Positions 1 through 8,690 are shown, numbered from the stretch's first letter. The stretch: DNA of 51,289 nucleotides from Caulobacteraceae bacterium (GCA_025352165.1 JANXTX010000052.1:1-51289); one strand, 5' to 3'. Notes: generated from the letters alone by a model not told the origin. A program made the numbers and translations.

Positions 1-180
1 GTCTTCGGCGACATGGGCGTATCTAGAATGCGCCACTGCCGCCGCGCTTTCGTCCTCCCGTGAGCTTGTCACGAATCCAGTCGGTAAGCCGGATGCGGGA
101 AACCCGCACGTCCGGTTTGATGAGCGGGGAGGGGAAACGGACCGCCTCGGCGACACCGCGCCTCTCCTCGACTCGAGTGT
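1..180 (+). mobile_element. 3' end of a group II intron (domains V and VI)
   Basis: Positions 86-118 fold as a group II intron domain V: the 5' strand starts AAGCCGG with the catalytic AGC triad, a GCGGG/CCCGC distal stem closes on an A-rich loop, and the 3' strand ends ACGTCCGGTTT with the usual two-nucleotide bulge. A G-rich arm (about 123-134) and a complementary CCTCTCCTCGACTC arm (161-174) follow as domain VI, with an A near 171 as possible branch point. The intron-encoded reverse transcriptase would lie upstream and is cut off by the window start. Frame 1 stops at 61-63, about 22 bases before domain V, where such an ORF normally ends, but the 20 residues visible are not diagnostic. The exact 3' splice boundary is uncertain (about 175-185). 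Domain V is the strongest part of this call. Confidence 0.75.
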
Positions 181-469
181 CTCTGTGGTTTGGTTCCACG
201 ATGGTTAGAGCAAACTGGAAGCCGGCGAGGAAGCCTCGGCACAACCAGGTTATCTTCGTTCGGAGGGTTAAGCTCAACGCGGGCTGGTATTTTACACGCG
301 ATAGCCCCGGACAACTCCGCATCGCCGCGTGAGAATGGCGGCCTGATCCGGAGATTCCGGAATTTCGGCGGCATGATATCGATTGTCTCGCCTCACGGGC
401 CTTGACAAAATGCAATAACTATCCAATTTGCAAACCTCTCTCCCAGCCCACGCCCCAACGAGGTTTCCC
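181..469. other. Unassigned DNA between the intron and the first gene
   Basis: No convincing gene is seen. A 71-codon frame (190-405, plus) ends in a basic stretch without recognisable homology. Read on the minus strand from 407, the sequence begins TGTCA and contains repeated TCCGGA/TTCCGGAAT words, which could be the decayed end of an insertion sequence. No inverted partner is visible, so this is only a possibility. Short potential promoter words occur near 402-420 (TTGACA, with an AT-rich stretch after it) upstream of the small gene at 470. Confidence 0.3.
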
Positions 470-841
470 ATGCCAGACGGTCATTCCCCGCCCGCCTCCG
501 TGATCCGTCACGAAAGCGGCCGCCTTGGCCCCTGCAATCCTGGGCGCCCGTCCGGCGCGCGGGGCAGGCGGGGGAGCCATGTCGTGGACGCCATCCTCGA
601 CGATTTCATCGCCAACAAGGACAGCGCCCTCAAGAGCGCGCGGTTCATCAATGGGCCGGCCTATCTGAACACCATCGTCAAGCTGTTGCCGGTCCAGCCG
701 TCGATCGGCGGGCCAGACGTGCGCGGCTGGGCGGACGCCGAGGTGGACAAGGCCATGCCAGCCGTCCGCAAGATCTTCGCCATCGGCGGCGCCGCCCGCG
801 ATCAGCTGTTCCAGGTCGAGGCGGTGATGTTCGGCCAATAG
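470..841 (+). CDS. Small DUF5681-like protein, probably phage- or element-derived
   Basis: A 123-residue protein of unknown function. After a short N-terminus it has a PCNPGRPSGARGRRG stretch followed by a helical segment and a motif ending IVKLLPVQP. This resembles DUF5681-type proteins (GNPGRPxGxR near the N-terminus and a conserved LP segment), which are found near phage packaging genes and in integrated elements. The ATG at 470 was chosen because it follows a weak purine stretch and leaves the conserved motif intact; upstream in-frame codons have no ribosome binding site. It lies between a group II intron end and the conserved purH gene, so it probably belongs to mobile DNA inserted beside purH. 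The family assignment rests on motif resemblance only. No partner phage genes are seen. Confidence 0.5.
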   Translation: MPDGHSPPASVIRHESGRLGPCNPGRPSGARGRRGSHVVDAILDDFIANKDSALKSARFINGPAYLNTIVKLLPVQPSIGGPDVRGWADAEVDKAMPAVRKIFAIGGAARDQLFQVEAVMFGQ

Positions 842-859
842 CCTCCATGAGCCCCCGGC

Positions 860-890
860 CACCGTTATTAACGGTGATTTACGGTGAAAT
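860..890. promoter_or_regulatory. Palindrome with a repeated ACGGTGA word
   Basis: CACCGTTATTAACGGTG (860-876) is a perfect dyad of two 8-base arms around one base, and ACGGTGA(T/A) is repeated directly after it (871-878 and 881-888). The loop is too short for an RNA terminator, so a protein-binding operator or an integration-site repeat is more likely. It sits between the element-type gene at 470-841 and the 3' end of purH. Function not known. Confidence 0.35.
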
Positions 891-1019
891 CGGCCCACCC
901 CCTCGGAAGGCTTCGGCGGACAGGTCGCCGGTTTCCGGCTGGAAGCCGCCGGTCCGGGAGGGAGGCAAAGCCCCCTCAAAGACTTTTGCAGTGGTCTCTA
1001 AGGGGAGAAGAGAAAGAGC

Positions 1020-2630
1020 TCAGTGCCGGAAAACCCGCACGCCGGTGAACGCCATGGCAATACCGGCTTCATCGGCGGCGGCGATGACGGCTTTGTCGTT
1101 GACCGAGCCGCCGGGCTGGATCACCGACGTCGCGCCGGCCTCGACCGCCTGCAACAGACCATCCGGGAACGGGAAAAAGGCGTCGGAGGCGCATGCCGAG
1201 CCATGCGCCAGTGAGGCGGGCAGGCCGGCGGACTCCGCAGCTTCACCAGCGCGCAAGGCGGCGATGCGGGCCGAGTCCTTGCGGTTCATCTGTCCGGCGC
1301 CGATGCCGGCCGTCTGGCCGTCCCGGGCGAAGACAATGGCGTTTGACTTGACGTGCTTGGCGACCGTGAAGGCGAACAGCATGTCACGCACTTCGGTCTC
1401 GGTCGGTGCGCGGCGGGTAACGATCTTCAACTCGGCCGGCGTGATTTTGGCGTTGTCACGGCCCTGGACAAGGAAGCCACCCGCCACCGATTTGAAGGTC
1501 TCTCCGGCAGCCATCGGATCGGGCAGGGCCCCCGTCAACAGCAGGCGCAGGTTCTTCTTGGCCGCGAACAGCGCGATGGCGTCATCGTCGGCCTCGGGGG
1601 CGATCACCACCTCGGTGAAGATCTTGACGATCTCGGCCGCCGCGGCGGCGTCGAGGCGGCGGTTGACCGCGACGATGCCGCCGAACGCCGATACCGGATC
1701 GCATTGCAAAGCCCGCAGATAGGCGTCTCGCAGATCCCCGCCCAAAGCCACGCCGCAGGGATTGGCGTGCTTGATGATGGCGACGGCGGCCGAGGCGGCC
1801 GGGTCGAACTCTGCAACGAGTTCGACCGCCGCGTCGGTGTCGTTGATGTTGTTGTAGCTGAGTTCCTTGCCTTGCACCTGCCGTGCGGTGGCGACGCCGG
1901 GGCGGGGATTGGGAAAGGTGTACAGTGCGGCGGCCTGATGTGGGTTCTCGCCATAGCGCATGGTCTGCTTCAGCGCGCCGGAGATTGTCTTCCGGCCCGG
2001 CCAGTCCTCACCATTCCGGGTGGCGAACCACGTACTGATGGCCGCGTCATAGGCGGCGGTGCGGGCATAGGCGCGTGCGGCAAGTGTGCGCCGCAAAGCA
2101 AGGGAGGTTACGCCGTTCGCCGTGAGCGCCTCCAGTACCTGCGCCATGTCTTCCGGCGCGGTGCAGACGGCGACATAGGGATGGTTCTTCGCGGCCGACC
2201 GGATCATCGCCGGGCCACCGATGTCGATGTTCTCGATGCAGGCCTCGAAGCCCGCGCCGGCGGCGACCGTCGCTTCGAACGGATAGAGATTGACATAGAC
2301 CAGATCGATCCCGGCGATGCCGTGCTCGGCCATGGCGGCCGCGTGATCGGGGGCGTCACGCACGCCGAGGAGAGCGCCATGGACCGCGGGATGCAGCGTC
2401 TTGACCCGCCCATCCATCATCTCAGGATAGCCGGTGACATCGGAGACATCGCGCACTGCAATACCCGCGGCAGCGATTGCGGCGCGGGTGCCGCCGGTGG
2501 AGATGATTTCCACGCCCAGGTCGGCAAGGGCGCGGGCAGTGTCGATCAGTCCGGTCTTGTCGGAGACCGAGATCAGGGCGCGGCGAACCGGGGCGACGTC
2601 GGCGGCGGGGGGAAATGCGGGCGCACTCAT
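1020..2630 (-). CDS. purH: Bifunctional AICAR formyltransferase / IMP cyclohydrolase
   Basis: Catalyses the last two steps of de novo IMP synthesis: formylation of AICAR with 10-formyl-tetrahydrofolate, then ring closure to IMP in the cytoplasm. The 536-residue product has the usual length. The N-terminal MGS-like cyclohydrolase domain (about 15-160) carries [12 protein letters not shown] and the following [10 protein letters not shown] stretch. The C-terminal formyltransferase domain carries RYGENPHQ, the KHANPCGVA motif with the catalytic Lys-His, and [10 protein letters not shown]. The ATG at 2630 has a good ribosome binding site (AAGGAG, 7 bases upstream). Transcription appears to start beyond a ZTP riboswitch in the leader (2656-2742), so expression should rise when its own substrate AICAR (ZMP) builds up. 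The gene is complete and nothing is missing. Confidence 0.97.
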   Translation of the reverse strand: MSAPAFPPAADVAPVRRALISVSDKTGLIDTARALADLGVEIISTGGTRAAIAAAGIAVRDVSDVTGYPEMMDGRVKTLHPAVHGALLGVRDAPDHAAAMAEHGIAGIDLVYVNLYPFEATVAAGAGFEACIENIDIGGPAMIRSAAKNHPYVAVCTAPEDMAQVLEALTANGVTSLALRRTLAARAYARTAAYDAAISTWFATRNGEDWPGRKTISGALKQTMRYGENPHQAAALYTFPNPRPGVATARQVQGKELSYNNINDTDAAVELVAEFDPAASAAVAIIKHANPCGVALGGDLRDAYLRALQCDPVSAFGGIVAVNRRLDAAAAAEIVKIFTEVVIAPEADDDAIALFAAKKNLRLLLTGALPDPMAAGETFKSVAGGFLVQGRDNAKITPAELKIVTRRAPTETEVRDMLFAFTVAKHVKSNAIVFARDGQTAGIGAGQMNRKDSARIAALRAGEAAESAGLPASLAHGSACASDAFFPFPDGLLQAVEAGATSVIQPGGSVNDKAVIAAADEAGIAMAFTGVRVFRH

Positions 2631-2655
2631 GGCGGACTCCTTCTGGATGGAAAGG

Positions 2656-2742
2656 GGGCGCCCAGGCGTGCGGCTTGATAATCATCCCGCGCTCCCCGGT
2701 GGTGGCCCACCTGCGTCGCCAGTCACGCGAGACGGCGCGAAA
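2656..2742 (-). promoter_or_regulatory. ZTP (pfl) riboswitch in the purH leader
   Basis: Read on the minus strand, the leader contains the three conserved blocks of the ZTP/pfl riboswitch in order: CGTGACTGGCG (2727-2717), a GGTGG/CCACC hairpin leading into ACCGGGGAGCG (2700-2690), and, after a linker, CGCCTGGGC (2668-2660). This class binds ZMP/ZTP, the AICAR nucleotides that accumulate when 10-formyl-tetrahydrofolate is short, and turns on purine and folate genes. The purH ribosome binding site lies about 15-20 bases after the last block. No U-tract terminator is obvious between them, so control of translation initiation is the likelier mode (inference). Confidence 0.9.
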
Positions 2743-2763
2743 ATAGGCCGTGATGGCCCGGTG

Positions 2764-3543
2764 TCAACGAGACTCTGGTGCAGCGAAAAAACGGGAAGGT
2801 GTGACGCCGAAGGCCTTATGGAAGGCGGCGATGAAGGCGCTGGAACTCGCATAACCGGCATCCGCCGCGACCGCTTTGACAGCTGCCCCGGCCGCAATCC
2901 GCTCCAGGCCGACGAGCAGCGCGCTATGGCGGCGCCATCGACCGGGAGAAAGACCCGTCTCTGCCGAGAAACGACGCTCAAACACGCGCGTGGTCATGCC
3001 GATCGCACGGGCGAGCGACGGCAAGCCGGCCGCCTCCGGTGCATTGGCGACAATGAGCGATGCGGCCTGGCGCAGCCGCGGGTCTTCCGGCTGGCGAAGA
3101 TTAAAACCTGGCATTGCGGACCAATGGAATTCGGCTCGGATGAGCGTGATCAGCGCCTGCTCGACCGGGTCGCGCGGGTCGAGCATGCCAATTTCCGTGG
3201 TTCGGACGATCAGCTCTCGCATCAACGTCGAGATCGAGACAGCCGTACAATGGGCGGACGCCTGCTCAAATGCTTCGGGACGCAGGTAGAGGGTGCGGAA
3301 GGCGCTGGCGTCGATGAAACGGATGCTGTGTCGGATGCCAGCCGGCGCCCAGACGGCCCAGCCTGGTGGCGCGACCCACGTTCCCTCCTCCGTCCAGACG
3401 GTCATCAGTCCGGCGGAAAGATGGATCAGTTGATGCCAGTCGTGGACATGATCGGCGATGATGCCGTCACGCGCGGGGTCCGCGATGGAGGATCGGACGA
3501 CGATATGGGGCTCATCGGCCGCGTTGCGACGTTTTCGCGACAT
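2764..3543 (-). CDS. AraC-family transcriptional regulator
   Basis: A 259-residue DNA-binding regulator. The N-terminal half is a cupin-like effector domain (HVHDWHQLIHLSAG, then WVAPPGWAVWAPAG and H). The C-terminal half has the two AraC helix-turn-helix segments: LPSLARAIGMTTRVFERRF, then the second ending YASSSAFIAAFHKAFGVTPSRFF. The ATG at 3543 was chosen over codons further upstream because those overlap the divergent gene at 3601, and because this start begins right before the conserved domain. The gene is divergent from the VOC-family gene with only 57 bp between, so it probably controls that neighbour from a shared promoter (inference). The ligand is unknown. Confidence 0.9.
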   Translation of the reverse strand: MSRKRRNAADEPHIVVRSSIADPARDGIIADHVHDWHQLIHLSAGLMTVWTEEGTWVAPPGWAVWAPAGIRHSIRFIDASAFRTLYLRPEAFEQASAHCTAVSISTLMRELIVRTTEIGMLDPRDPVEQALITLIRAEFHWSAMPGFNLRQPEDPRLRQAASLIVANAPEAAGLPSLARAIGMTTRVFERRFSAETGLSPGRWRRHSALLVGLERIAAGAAVKAVAADAGYASSSAFIAAFHKAFGVTPSRFFAAPESR

Positions 3544-3600
3544 TGATTGCCGTAATAGCAGGATTGCGACGCGCCGGCCATCGAAGCTATCTTGCCGGCC

Positions 3601-3987
3601 ATGCCAAACAACCTCGCTTCCTTCGCCATCCACGTCGACGACGTCGATCGCGCCCGCGTTTTCTATGAAACGGTCTTCGAATGGGTTTTCGAGCCCTGGG
3701 GACCGCCGGGATTCTATCTGATCCACACCGGCGACGACGCTTCGCCGGGTGTCCAGGGCCTGATGCACAAGCGTCTGTCGCCACGCACCGGATCCGGATT
3801 GAACGGTTTCGAGGTGACTTTTTCAGTGGATGACGTCGATCTTATCGCGGCGCGCGTCGAGGCGGCGGGCGGAACGATCACCATGGCGAAATCAGTCATT
3901 CCTACCGTGGGCGCGCTGATCCACTTCCTGGACACCGAGGGCAATGACGTTGGCGCAATGAAGTACGACGACGCCCCTCATACCTGA
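3601..3987 (+). CDS. VOC (glyoxalase/bleomycin-resistance) family protein
   Basis: A 128-residue single vicinal-oxygen-chelate domain. The N-terminal half opens FAIHVDDVDRARVFYETVF and the C-terminal repeat has FSVDDVDLIAARVEAAGG and IHFLDTEGNDVGAM, the paired beta-alpha-beta-beta-beta units of this fold. Members bind a metal and act in glyoxal detoxification, ring cleavage or antibiotic binding; the substrate cannot be told here. The ATG at 3601 is used; an in-frame TTG nine bases upstream is less likely. It is transcribed divergently from the AraC-type regulator, its likely controller. Confidence 0.85.
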   Translation: MPNNLASFAIHVDDVDRARVFYETVFEWVFEPWGPPGFYLIHTGDDASPGVQGLMHKRLSPRTGSGLNGFEVTFSVDDVDLIAARVEAAGGTITMAKSVIPTVGALIHFLDTEGNDVGAMKYDDAPHT

Positions 3988-4011
3988 GTAATCTCGTAAC
4001 GAGTTGGCCGG

Positions 4012-4671
4012 CTACACCCGCAAGGCGGTGATGTTCGTGGCGTAGCCGTCCGGACCGTCTTTGAATACCGAGGTTCCCGCGACCAGCGCCGTCGCCCCGG
4101 CCTCGATGCAGAGCTTTGCGGTTTCCGGCGTCACGCCGCCGTCGACTTCCAGAACGATATCGTGGCCGGATGCGTCAATCATCGCCCGCAGCCGGCTGAT
4201 CTTGGCGAGCTGTGAAGGCATGAAGTGCTGTCCGCCGAAGCCGGGATTGACCGTCATCACCAGGATCACGTCGATATCGTCCATCAGGTATTCGATGGCG
4301 TCTGGGGGGGTCGATGGATTGAACACCACGCCCGACTTGGCGCCGAGCCGGCGGATCTCGCGCAGAGTGCGGTCAAGGTGCGGGCCGGCTTCAGGATGGA
4401 CCAGCAGATTGTCGGCGCCGGCCTCCCGATACGCCGCGAGATAGGGATCGGCCGGCGCGATCATCAGGTGCACGTCGACGGGGATTTTGACGTGCGGACG
4501 CAGTGCTTTCACCACCATCGGGCCGATCGTGATGTTGGGTACGAAATGGCCATCCATGACATCGACGTGCAGCCAGTCGGCCCCTGCGGCTTCAATGGCG
4601 CGCGCCTCCTCGCCAAGCTTCGCGAAGTCGGCGGAGAGGATGGATGGGGCGATGAGGGGCGTACGATTCAT
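4012..4671 (-). CDS. rpe: Ribulose-phosphate 3-epimerase
   Basis: Interconverts ribulose 5-phosphate and xylulose 5-phosphate in the pentose phosphate or Calvin pathways. The 219-residue TIM barrel has [12 protein letters not shown] at the N-terminus, [13 protein letters not shown] with the metal-binding His and Asp, [16 protein letters not shown], and the phosphate-binding EVDGGV and GTSVF segments. The ATG at 4671 gives the standard family length. Longer in-frame extensions would run into rsmB. The gene begins 4 bp after the stop of rsmB on the same strand, so the two are almost certainly co-transcribed and translationally linked. Confidence 0.96.
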   Translation of the reverse strand: MNRTPLIAPSILSADFAKLGEEARAIEAAGADWLHVDVMDGHFVPNITIGPMVVKALRPHVKIPVDVHLMIAPADPYLAAYREAGADNLLVHPEAGPHLDRTLREIRRLGAKSGVVFNPSTPPDAIEYLMDDIDVILVMTVNPGFGGQHFMPSQLAKISRLRAMIDASGHDIVLEVDGGVTPETAKLCIEAGATALVAGTSVFKDGPDGYATNITALRV

Positions 4672-4675
4672 GGGG

Positions 4676-5944
4676 TCAGGCTTTAGCACGACGCAGCCGG
4701 GCGACGAAGAAGCCGTCGAGTCCGCCAGGCGCATGATGCGGCAGGATACGCAGCCAACCCTCGGGGCAAAGGCTTGCGGACGGTGCTCCGCCCTCGCCTG
4801 CAGCAATCGGCTCAAGTGTGAATTCGGGGTGCGATGCCAGGAAACCTTTGGCCTGCGCCTCACCTTCTTCCGGCTCGAGCGAGCAGACGCTGTAGACGAG
4901 GCGACCACCCGAGGCGACGCGATGCGAAGCGCTGTCCAGCAAGTCGGCCTGTGCGACGGCCAGCGAGGCGATGTCGCCGGGCCTGGCGTTCCAGAGCACG
5001 TCGGGATGGCGGCGGAAGGTGCCGGTAGCCGAGCATGGAGCATCCAGCAGAACCGCGTCGAACGTTCGCTGGTCGACCCATTTCACGGCGTCGGTCGCGA
5101 TCACCTCGGCGCCCAGACCGGTGCGCTTCAGGCCAGCGGTCACCCGACGCAGTCGTTCCGCCGATCGGTCAAGGGCGGTGACCTTTGCCCCGGCCGCCGC
5201 CAGCTGCAGTGTCTTGCCGCCGGGCGCCGCGCAGAGGTCCAGCGCGGTCTGGCCGCTTCCCGCCTCCAGCAACCGGGCCGGAATGGCGGCGGCGGCGTCC
5301 TGAATCCACCAGCGTCCGTCCGCGAAGCCGGGCCAGGTTACGATGTCGCCGCGTTTCGCCGTGCGCAGGCTGCCGGATGACAGCGGCTCGCCCTCCAGCT
5401 CCGCCGCGAGCTCCGCATCGCCAGGGTCGCGCAGGGTGATGTCGGTGTCAGGCTCAAGGGCGATGCTGGCCGCGATCGTCCTGGCCTGCTCTTCGCCATA
5501 GGCCGCCTGCCAGCGCGCGAACAGCCATGGCGGCGCCAGAGCCTCTGGATCGTCGCTGATCGGGCCGTCGCGCAGCACGCCGCGCAATACGGCGTTGACA
5601 AGGCCGCGCAGAGGCTTCGGCGCCAGGCTGACGGTCGTGTCGACGGCGGCAAAGGCCGGTGTGTCGAGATAGAAGGCCTGGGCCAGACCGAGCCGAAGCA
5701 GATCGCGCGAGGGCTTCGGTGGTTCCTTCTTTAGTCGAGTGTCGAGGGCGCGGTCGATCGGGCCAAGGTGGCGCAGGGTCGCCATGACCACCGCGCGCGC
5801 GAAGGAACGGTCCTGGTCCGAAAGCCGGCCCTGTCCGGCGGCGTTCAGCGCATCGTCCAGTCCCGAGCGTCCGCCAAGCGCGGCTTCCAGAAGCTTGAGC
5901 GCGGCGGCGCGGGCGATCAGGGCGGTGTTGGCTGTTTCGGTCAC
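4676..5944 (-). CDS. rsmB: 16S rRNA (cytosine-C5) methyltransferase RsmB/Sun family
   Basis: S-adenosylmethionine-dependent methyltransferase that makes m5C967 in 16S rRNA (known for the E. coli protein). The 422-residue product has an N-terminal NusB-like RNA-binding domain (about 1-140) and a Rossmann methyltransferase domain with [14 protein letters not shown] (cofactor binding), [15 protein letters not shown] (first catalytic Cys) and [13 protein letters not shown] (second Cys). The start is taken as GTG at 5944, which begins VTETANTAL just before the first helix. The frame is open further upstream, but that part overlaps the divergent gene at 6016. It forms an operon with rpe downstream. 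Confidence 0.92.
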   Translation of the reverse strand: MTETANTALIARAAALKLLEAALGGRSGLDDALNAAGQGRLSDQDRSFARAVVMATLRHLGPIDRALDTRLKKEPPKPSRDLLRLGLAQAFYLDTPAFAAVDTTVSLAPKPLRGLVNAVLRGVLRDGPISDDPEALAPPWLFARWQAAYGEEQARTIAASIALEPDTDITLRDPGDAELAAELEGEPLSSGSLRTAKRGDIVTWPGFADGRWWIQDAAAAIPARLLEAGSGQTALDLCAAPGGKTLQLAAAGAKVTALDRSAERLRRVTAGLKRTGLGAEVIATDAVKWVDQRTFDAVLLDAPCSATGTFRRHPDVLWNARPGDIASLAVAQADLLDSASHRVASGGRLVYSVCSLEPEEGEAQAKGFLASHPEFTLEPIAAGEGGAPSASLCPEGWLRILPHHAPGGLDGFFVARLRRAKA

Positions 5945-6015
5945 CAATCCGGCTTGCCCCGATAACGCGCCTACGGCAAGGGGTTGGCCAGCGTGACTGT
6001 GAAGCCTAAACCTGT

Positions 6016-6219
6016 ATGGCCATGACCGACCCGCTCCCACCGAACGCTGCACCTGACAAAATCCTTACACCCGCGGCGAGGCGTGCGCTTGAGGAGGCCG
6101 CCGCTCGAAAGGCGGCTGCACAGGAGCTTGAGACGGCGGCTGAACAGGGCGGACCCAAGGGTCCCGAGCCCACACGCTTCGGAGACTGGGAGCGAAAAGG
6201 CGTGGCGGTGGACTTCTAG
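6016..6219 (+). CDS. DUF1674 / succinate dehydrogenase assembly factor 4 family protein
   Basis: A 67-residue protein ending GPKGPEPTRFGDWERKGVAVDF in essence, the signature C-terminus of DUF1674. The eukaryotic homologue SDHAF4 protects flavinylated SdhA during complex II assembly, so a similar chaperone role is plausible. The first half is Ala/Glu-rich and probably helical or disordered. The ATG at 6016 is supported by the conserved tail and by the tight spacing to both neighbours: it diverges from rsmB (71 bp) and converges with pyrF (6 bp between stops). No sdh genes are in the window. Confidence 0.88.
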   Translation: MAMTDPLPPNAAPDKILTPAARRALEEAAARKAAAQELETAAEQGGPKGPEPTRFGDWERKGVAVDF

Positions 6220-6225
6220 GTTCGT

Positions 6226-6918
6226 CTAACCCGCCATCTCGGCAACGATCGCCAATGCAGCTGCTCTGGGGTCGCGCGCGGCGGTTATCGGGCGACCGCA
6301 AACCAGATGACTGGCCCCCGAAGCAAGAGACGAAGCGGGCGTTGCGGCTCGGGCCTGGTCATCGAGACTGGCCCCAGCGGGACGTATACCCGGTGTAACC
6401 ACCAGGAAATCGGGACCGCCCAGTCGTCGGGCGAGTGCGGCTTCATGTGGACTCGCGATGACGCCGTCGGCGCCGGCGTCGATGACCTGACCGATCCGGC
6501 GGGCAACCAGCGCCTCGACGTCCAATGCATAGCCCATTTCGGCAAGGTCATGATCATTGAGGCTGGTCATTACCGTGACCCCGAGAATCTTCGACTGGAG
6601 GTTGCCACCGCGGCCTTTGACCGCGGCGCGCAGCACCTGTGGCTCGGCGTGCACGGTTAGAAAGTCACAGGCGCCGCTTTCTACGATGGCCGCGGCCGAC
6701 TTTTCGACAGTTGCTCCAATGTCGTGCAGCTTCCAGTCGAGGAATATGTTGAAGCCACGCGCTTTGAGTCGTTTTGCGAGGTCCATTCCGCCGCCGGCCA
6801 GGAGTTGCAGACCGATCTTATAGAACGCGACCGCGTCGCCGATTGTCTCCACCATCACCTCCGCTTCCGCACGGCTGGGCAGGTCGAGGGGTACGATGAG
6901 GCGCGGATCGGCGGGCAT
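6226..6918 (-). CDS. pyrF: Orotidine 5'-phosphate decarboxylase
   Basis: Last step of UMP synthesis: decarboxylation of OMP without cofactors. The 230-residue barrel has the catalytic FLDWKLHDIGATV motif (Asp-x-Lys-x-x-x-Asp arrangement), FYKIGLQLL, LTVHAEP, the TPGIRPAGAS loop, and a C-terminal GRPIT phosphate-binding stretch. The motif reads DWKLHDIGATV rather than the commoner DLKLHDIPNTV, a usual variant in alphaproteobacteria. The ATG at 6918 (MPADPRLIVPLD) was preferred to a TTG/GTG-type extension seven codons upstream because it matches the family N-terminus. Confidence 0.96.
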   Translation of the reverse strand: MPADPRLIVPLDLPSRAEAEVMVETIGDAVAFYKIGLQLLAGGGMDLAKRLKARGFNIFLDWKLHDIGATVEKSAAAIVESGACDFLTVHAEPQVLRAAVKGRGGNLQSKILGVTVMTSLNDHDLAEMGYALDVEALVARRIGQVIDAGADGVIASPHEAALARRLGGPDFLVVTPGIRPAGASLDDQARAATPASSLASGASHLVCGRPITAARDPRAAALAIVAEMAG

Positions 6919-6976
6919 GGGCGGTCCCCTTGCGACCATGGTCGCGAAACGGCGTGAATTGGGCTAAGCGCAAGCC

Positions 6977-7711
6977 ATGAACCAGGCCGAATTCGCCGTC
7001 AACTTCTTCATTGCGTTGTTCGCGCTGGTCGATCCGGTCGGCAACGTGCCGCTGTACGCCGCCGCGACCGACGGCGCTCCGGCGGCCGCGCGCCGTCTGA
7101 CCGCTGTTTATATCGCCCTGTTCGCCTTCGTCTTTCTCAGCTTCTTCTACTTGACCGGCCTGGGGCTACTGCAGTTCTTCGGCATCTCGATGTCGGCCTT
7201 CCGCATAGCCGGAGGCATTCTGCTGCTGCTGATGGGTCTGGAAATGGCGCGAGGCGACCCGAGCCACATCATGGACGAGAACCCGACCACCGGTGTGAAG
7301 CTTTCCACCTTTGCGGATGCCGCACGGCGATTCGAGGGACTGGTCGTGCCCTTCGGCATGCCTTTGCTGATCGGCCCGGGCGCGATCTCGACGGCGGTGA
7401 TCTACGCCGAAGAGGCCAAGCGGTTTGGTGTGAGTGGCGTGGCGATAGGGCTGGGAGTCATCGCCGGTGAATGCGTGCTGATCGTGGCCGCCTTCTGGCT
7501 GACCAGCGTGATCTCGCGCCTGTTGGGAAAGATCGGCATGGTAATCGTCATCCGGGTGCTGGGGCTGATCCTGTGCGCGATGGCGGTGCAGTTCATGCTG
7601 ACCGGTCTCGCGGGTTCAACCATGGGGCTGATGCGGCATGACGCGGTCGCGCCCTATCAGGGCATCCACCACCTAGGTGTTGGCGGGCAGCCGGCCACGC
7701 CTGGCCATTAG
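6977..7711 (+). CDS. MarC/NAAT-family integral membrane protein
   Basis: A 244-residue membrane protein with about six hydrophobic spans in two repeats. It opens FFIALFALVDPVGNVPLY, the hallmark of the family, and has the second half-repeat LVVPFGMPLLIGPGAIST. Members were once linked to multiple antibiotic resistance but their transport role is poorly defined. The last 30 residues are polar and differ from typical homologues, which tend to stop at the last span. They overlap the 3' end of the convergent SDR gene by 39 bp, so the stop may have drifted outward here. Confidence 0.85.
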   Translation: MNQAEFAVNFFIALFALVDPVGNVPLYAAATDGAPAAARRLTAVYIALFAFVFLSFFYLTGLGLLQFFGISMSAFRIAGGILLLLMGLEMARGDPSHIMDENPTTGVKLSTFADAARRFEGLVVPFGMPLLIGPGAISTAVIYAEEAKRFGVSGVAIGLGVIAGECVLIVAAFWLTSVISRLLGKIGMVIVIRVLGLILCAMAVQFMLTGLAGSTMGLMRHDAVAPYQGIHHLGVGGQPATPGH

Positions 7712-8473
7712 CGTCATTCCCCACTCGTCCGGCAGGAGCTTGGACAGTGCGGCCGCCGCCTTGTACGGTGCACCAGGCACCGATACCGGTCGATTGGCTT
7801 CGACCGCTTCGAAGCCGACGGCCGCCACCTCGTCGGCCCCCATCCACATCCAGGCCGGCGTCTCTTCGCCGATTCGGGCGCGTGTGCCGTTGACGTCATG
7901 GAACTCGGTATATGTGTAGCCCGGGCAGAGCGCCGATACATGTACGCCCGAGCCGCGTGTCTCCAGGTGCAGGCCCTGCGAGAACTTGATCACGAAGGCC
8001 TTGGCGGCGCTGTACATGACCGTGCCGGGCGCGGGCGGAGCGAGACCGGCCATGGAGGCCACGTTGACGATGCGACCGAAACGCCGCTCGAGCATCCCGG
8101 GCAGCACCTTGTGCGTCATCTCGCAGACCGCCACCAGCAGGACCTTCAGAAATGCCTGTTGCTCATCCCACGACGCGGCTATGAATGATCCGGGGACGCC
8201 AAAGCCGGCATTGTTGACCAGGGCGTCGACAGAACGGCCATGCGCCTCAATCTCGGCAAGAATGCCGCCCACTCCGTCCGGCTGGCTGAGATCCGCCGGA
8301 ATGATCAGAATATCCACTCCGTGCCGCAACCTGATCTCATCGGCGAGGGCGGCGAGGCGGTCGGATCGGCGGGCGGTAATCGCCAGATCATAGCCGCGAC
8401 TGGCGAACAGTCTGGCGAATGAGGCGCCGATGCCCGACGATGCGCCGGTAACAAGTGCAAGACGCCCGCTCAT
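7673..8473 (-). CDS. Short-chain dehydrogenase/reductase
   Basis: A 266-residue NAD(P)-dependent oxidoreductase. The cofactor-binding TGASSGIGASFA sits at the N-terminus, NNAGFG in the middle, and the catalytic Ser-Tyr-Lys set appears as NVASMAG and YSAAKAF. The RR pair after ITA favours NADP(H). The C-terminus (LMARRGRLPANT) is basic. The ATG at 8473 was selected because it starts directly at the Rossmann beta-strand. The gene overlaps the convergent marC-type gene by 39 bp at the 3' end. Substrate unknown. Confidence 0.88.
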   Translation of the reverse strand: MSGRLALVTGASSGIGASFARLFASRGYDLAITARRSDRLAALADEIRLRHGVDILIIPADLSQPDGVGGILAEIEAHGRSVDALVNNAGFGVPGSFIAASWDEQQAFLKVLLVAVCEMTHKVLPGMLERRFGRIVNVASMAGLAPPAPGTVMYSAAKAFVIKFSQGLHLETRGSGVHVSALCPGYTYTEFHDVNGTRARIGEETPAWMWMGADEVAAVGFEAVEANRPVSVPGAPYKAAAALSKLLPDEWGMTLMARRGRLPANT

Positions 8474-8690
8474 GTGGCGAATCCCCAAACAGTCCGCGCG
8501 TGGTGCGCGAAGCAAATGTACCTAACCGGGCGGCGTATTTAAATGGCCTGCGGGGAATGGGGCGGTGGTGTATGGCGCGCGTCAGCACGATTGAACCGCG
8601 TGACAATTGGGTGTACCGCGCGCGCCCAGCGCCATTGGGCCGAACGTCTGATGGCGATGGGCCGCGCGCGGCCGTCTCGGAGAGCAGATA

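Noticed and set aside
958-977. Hairpin after the purH stop (GAGGG...CCCTC) as a terminator
   Set aside because: A stem is possible on the minus strand, but no U-tract follows it, so a rho-independent terminator cannot be claimed.
1353-2678. Long plus-strand open frame opposite purH (441 codons)
   Set aside because: Antisense shadow in G+C-rich DNA; no recognisable domain, and purH on the other strand is certain.
3993-4003. CTCGT-A-ACGAG dyad between the VOC gene and rpe
   Set aside because: Only 5-base arms around one base; expected by chance.
4672-5043. Long N-terminal extension of rpe
   Set aside because: It would read through rsmB in a different frame; the ATG at 4671 gives the standard Rpe length.
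5945-6052. Longer rsmB N-terminus from an upstream start
   Set aside because: It would overlap the divergent DUF1674 gene, and the residues are not conserved in RsmB.
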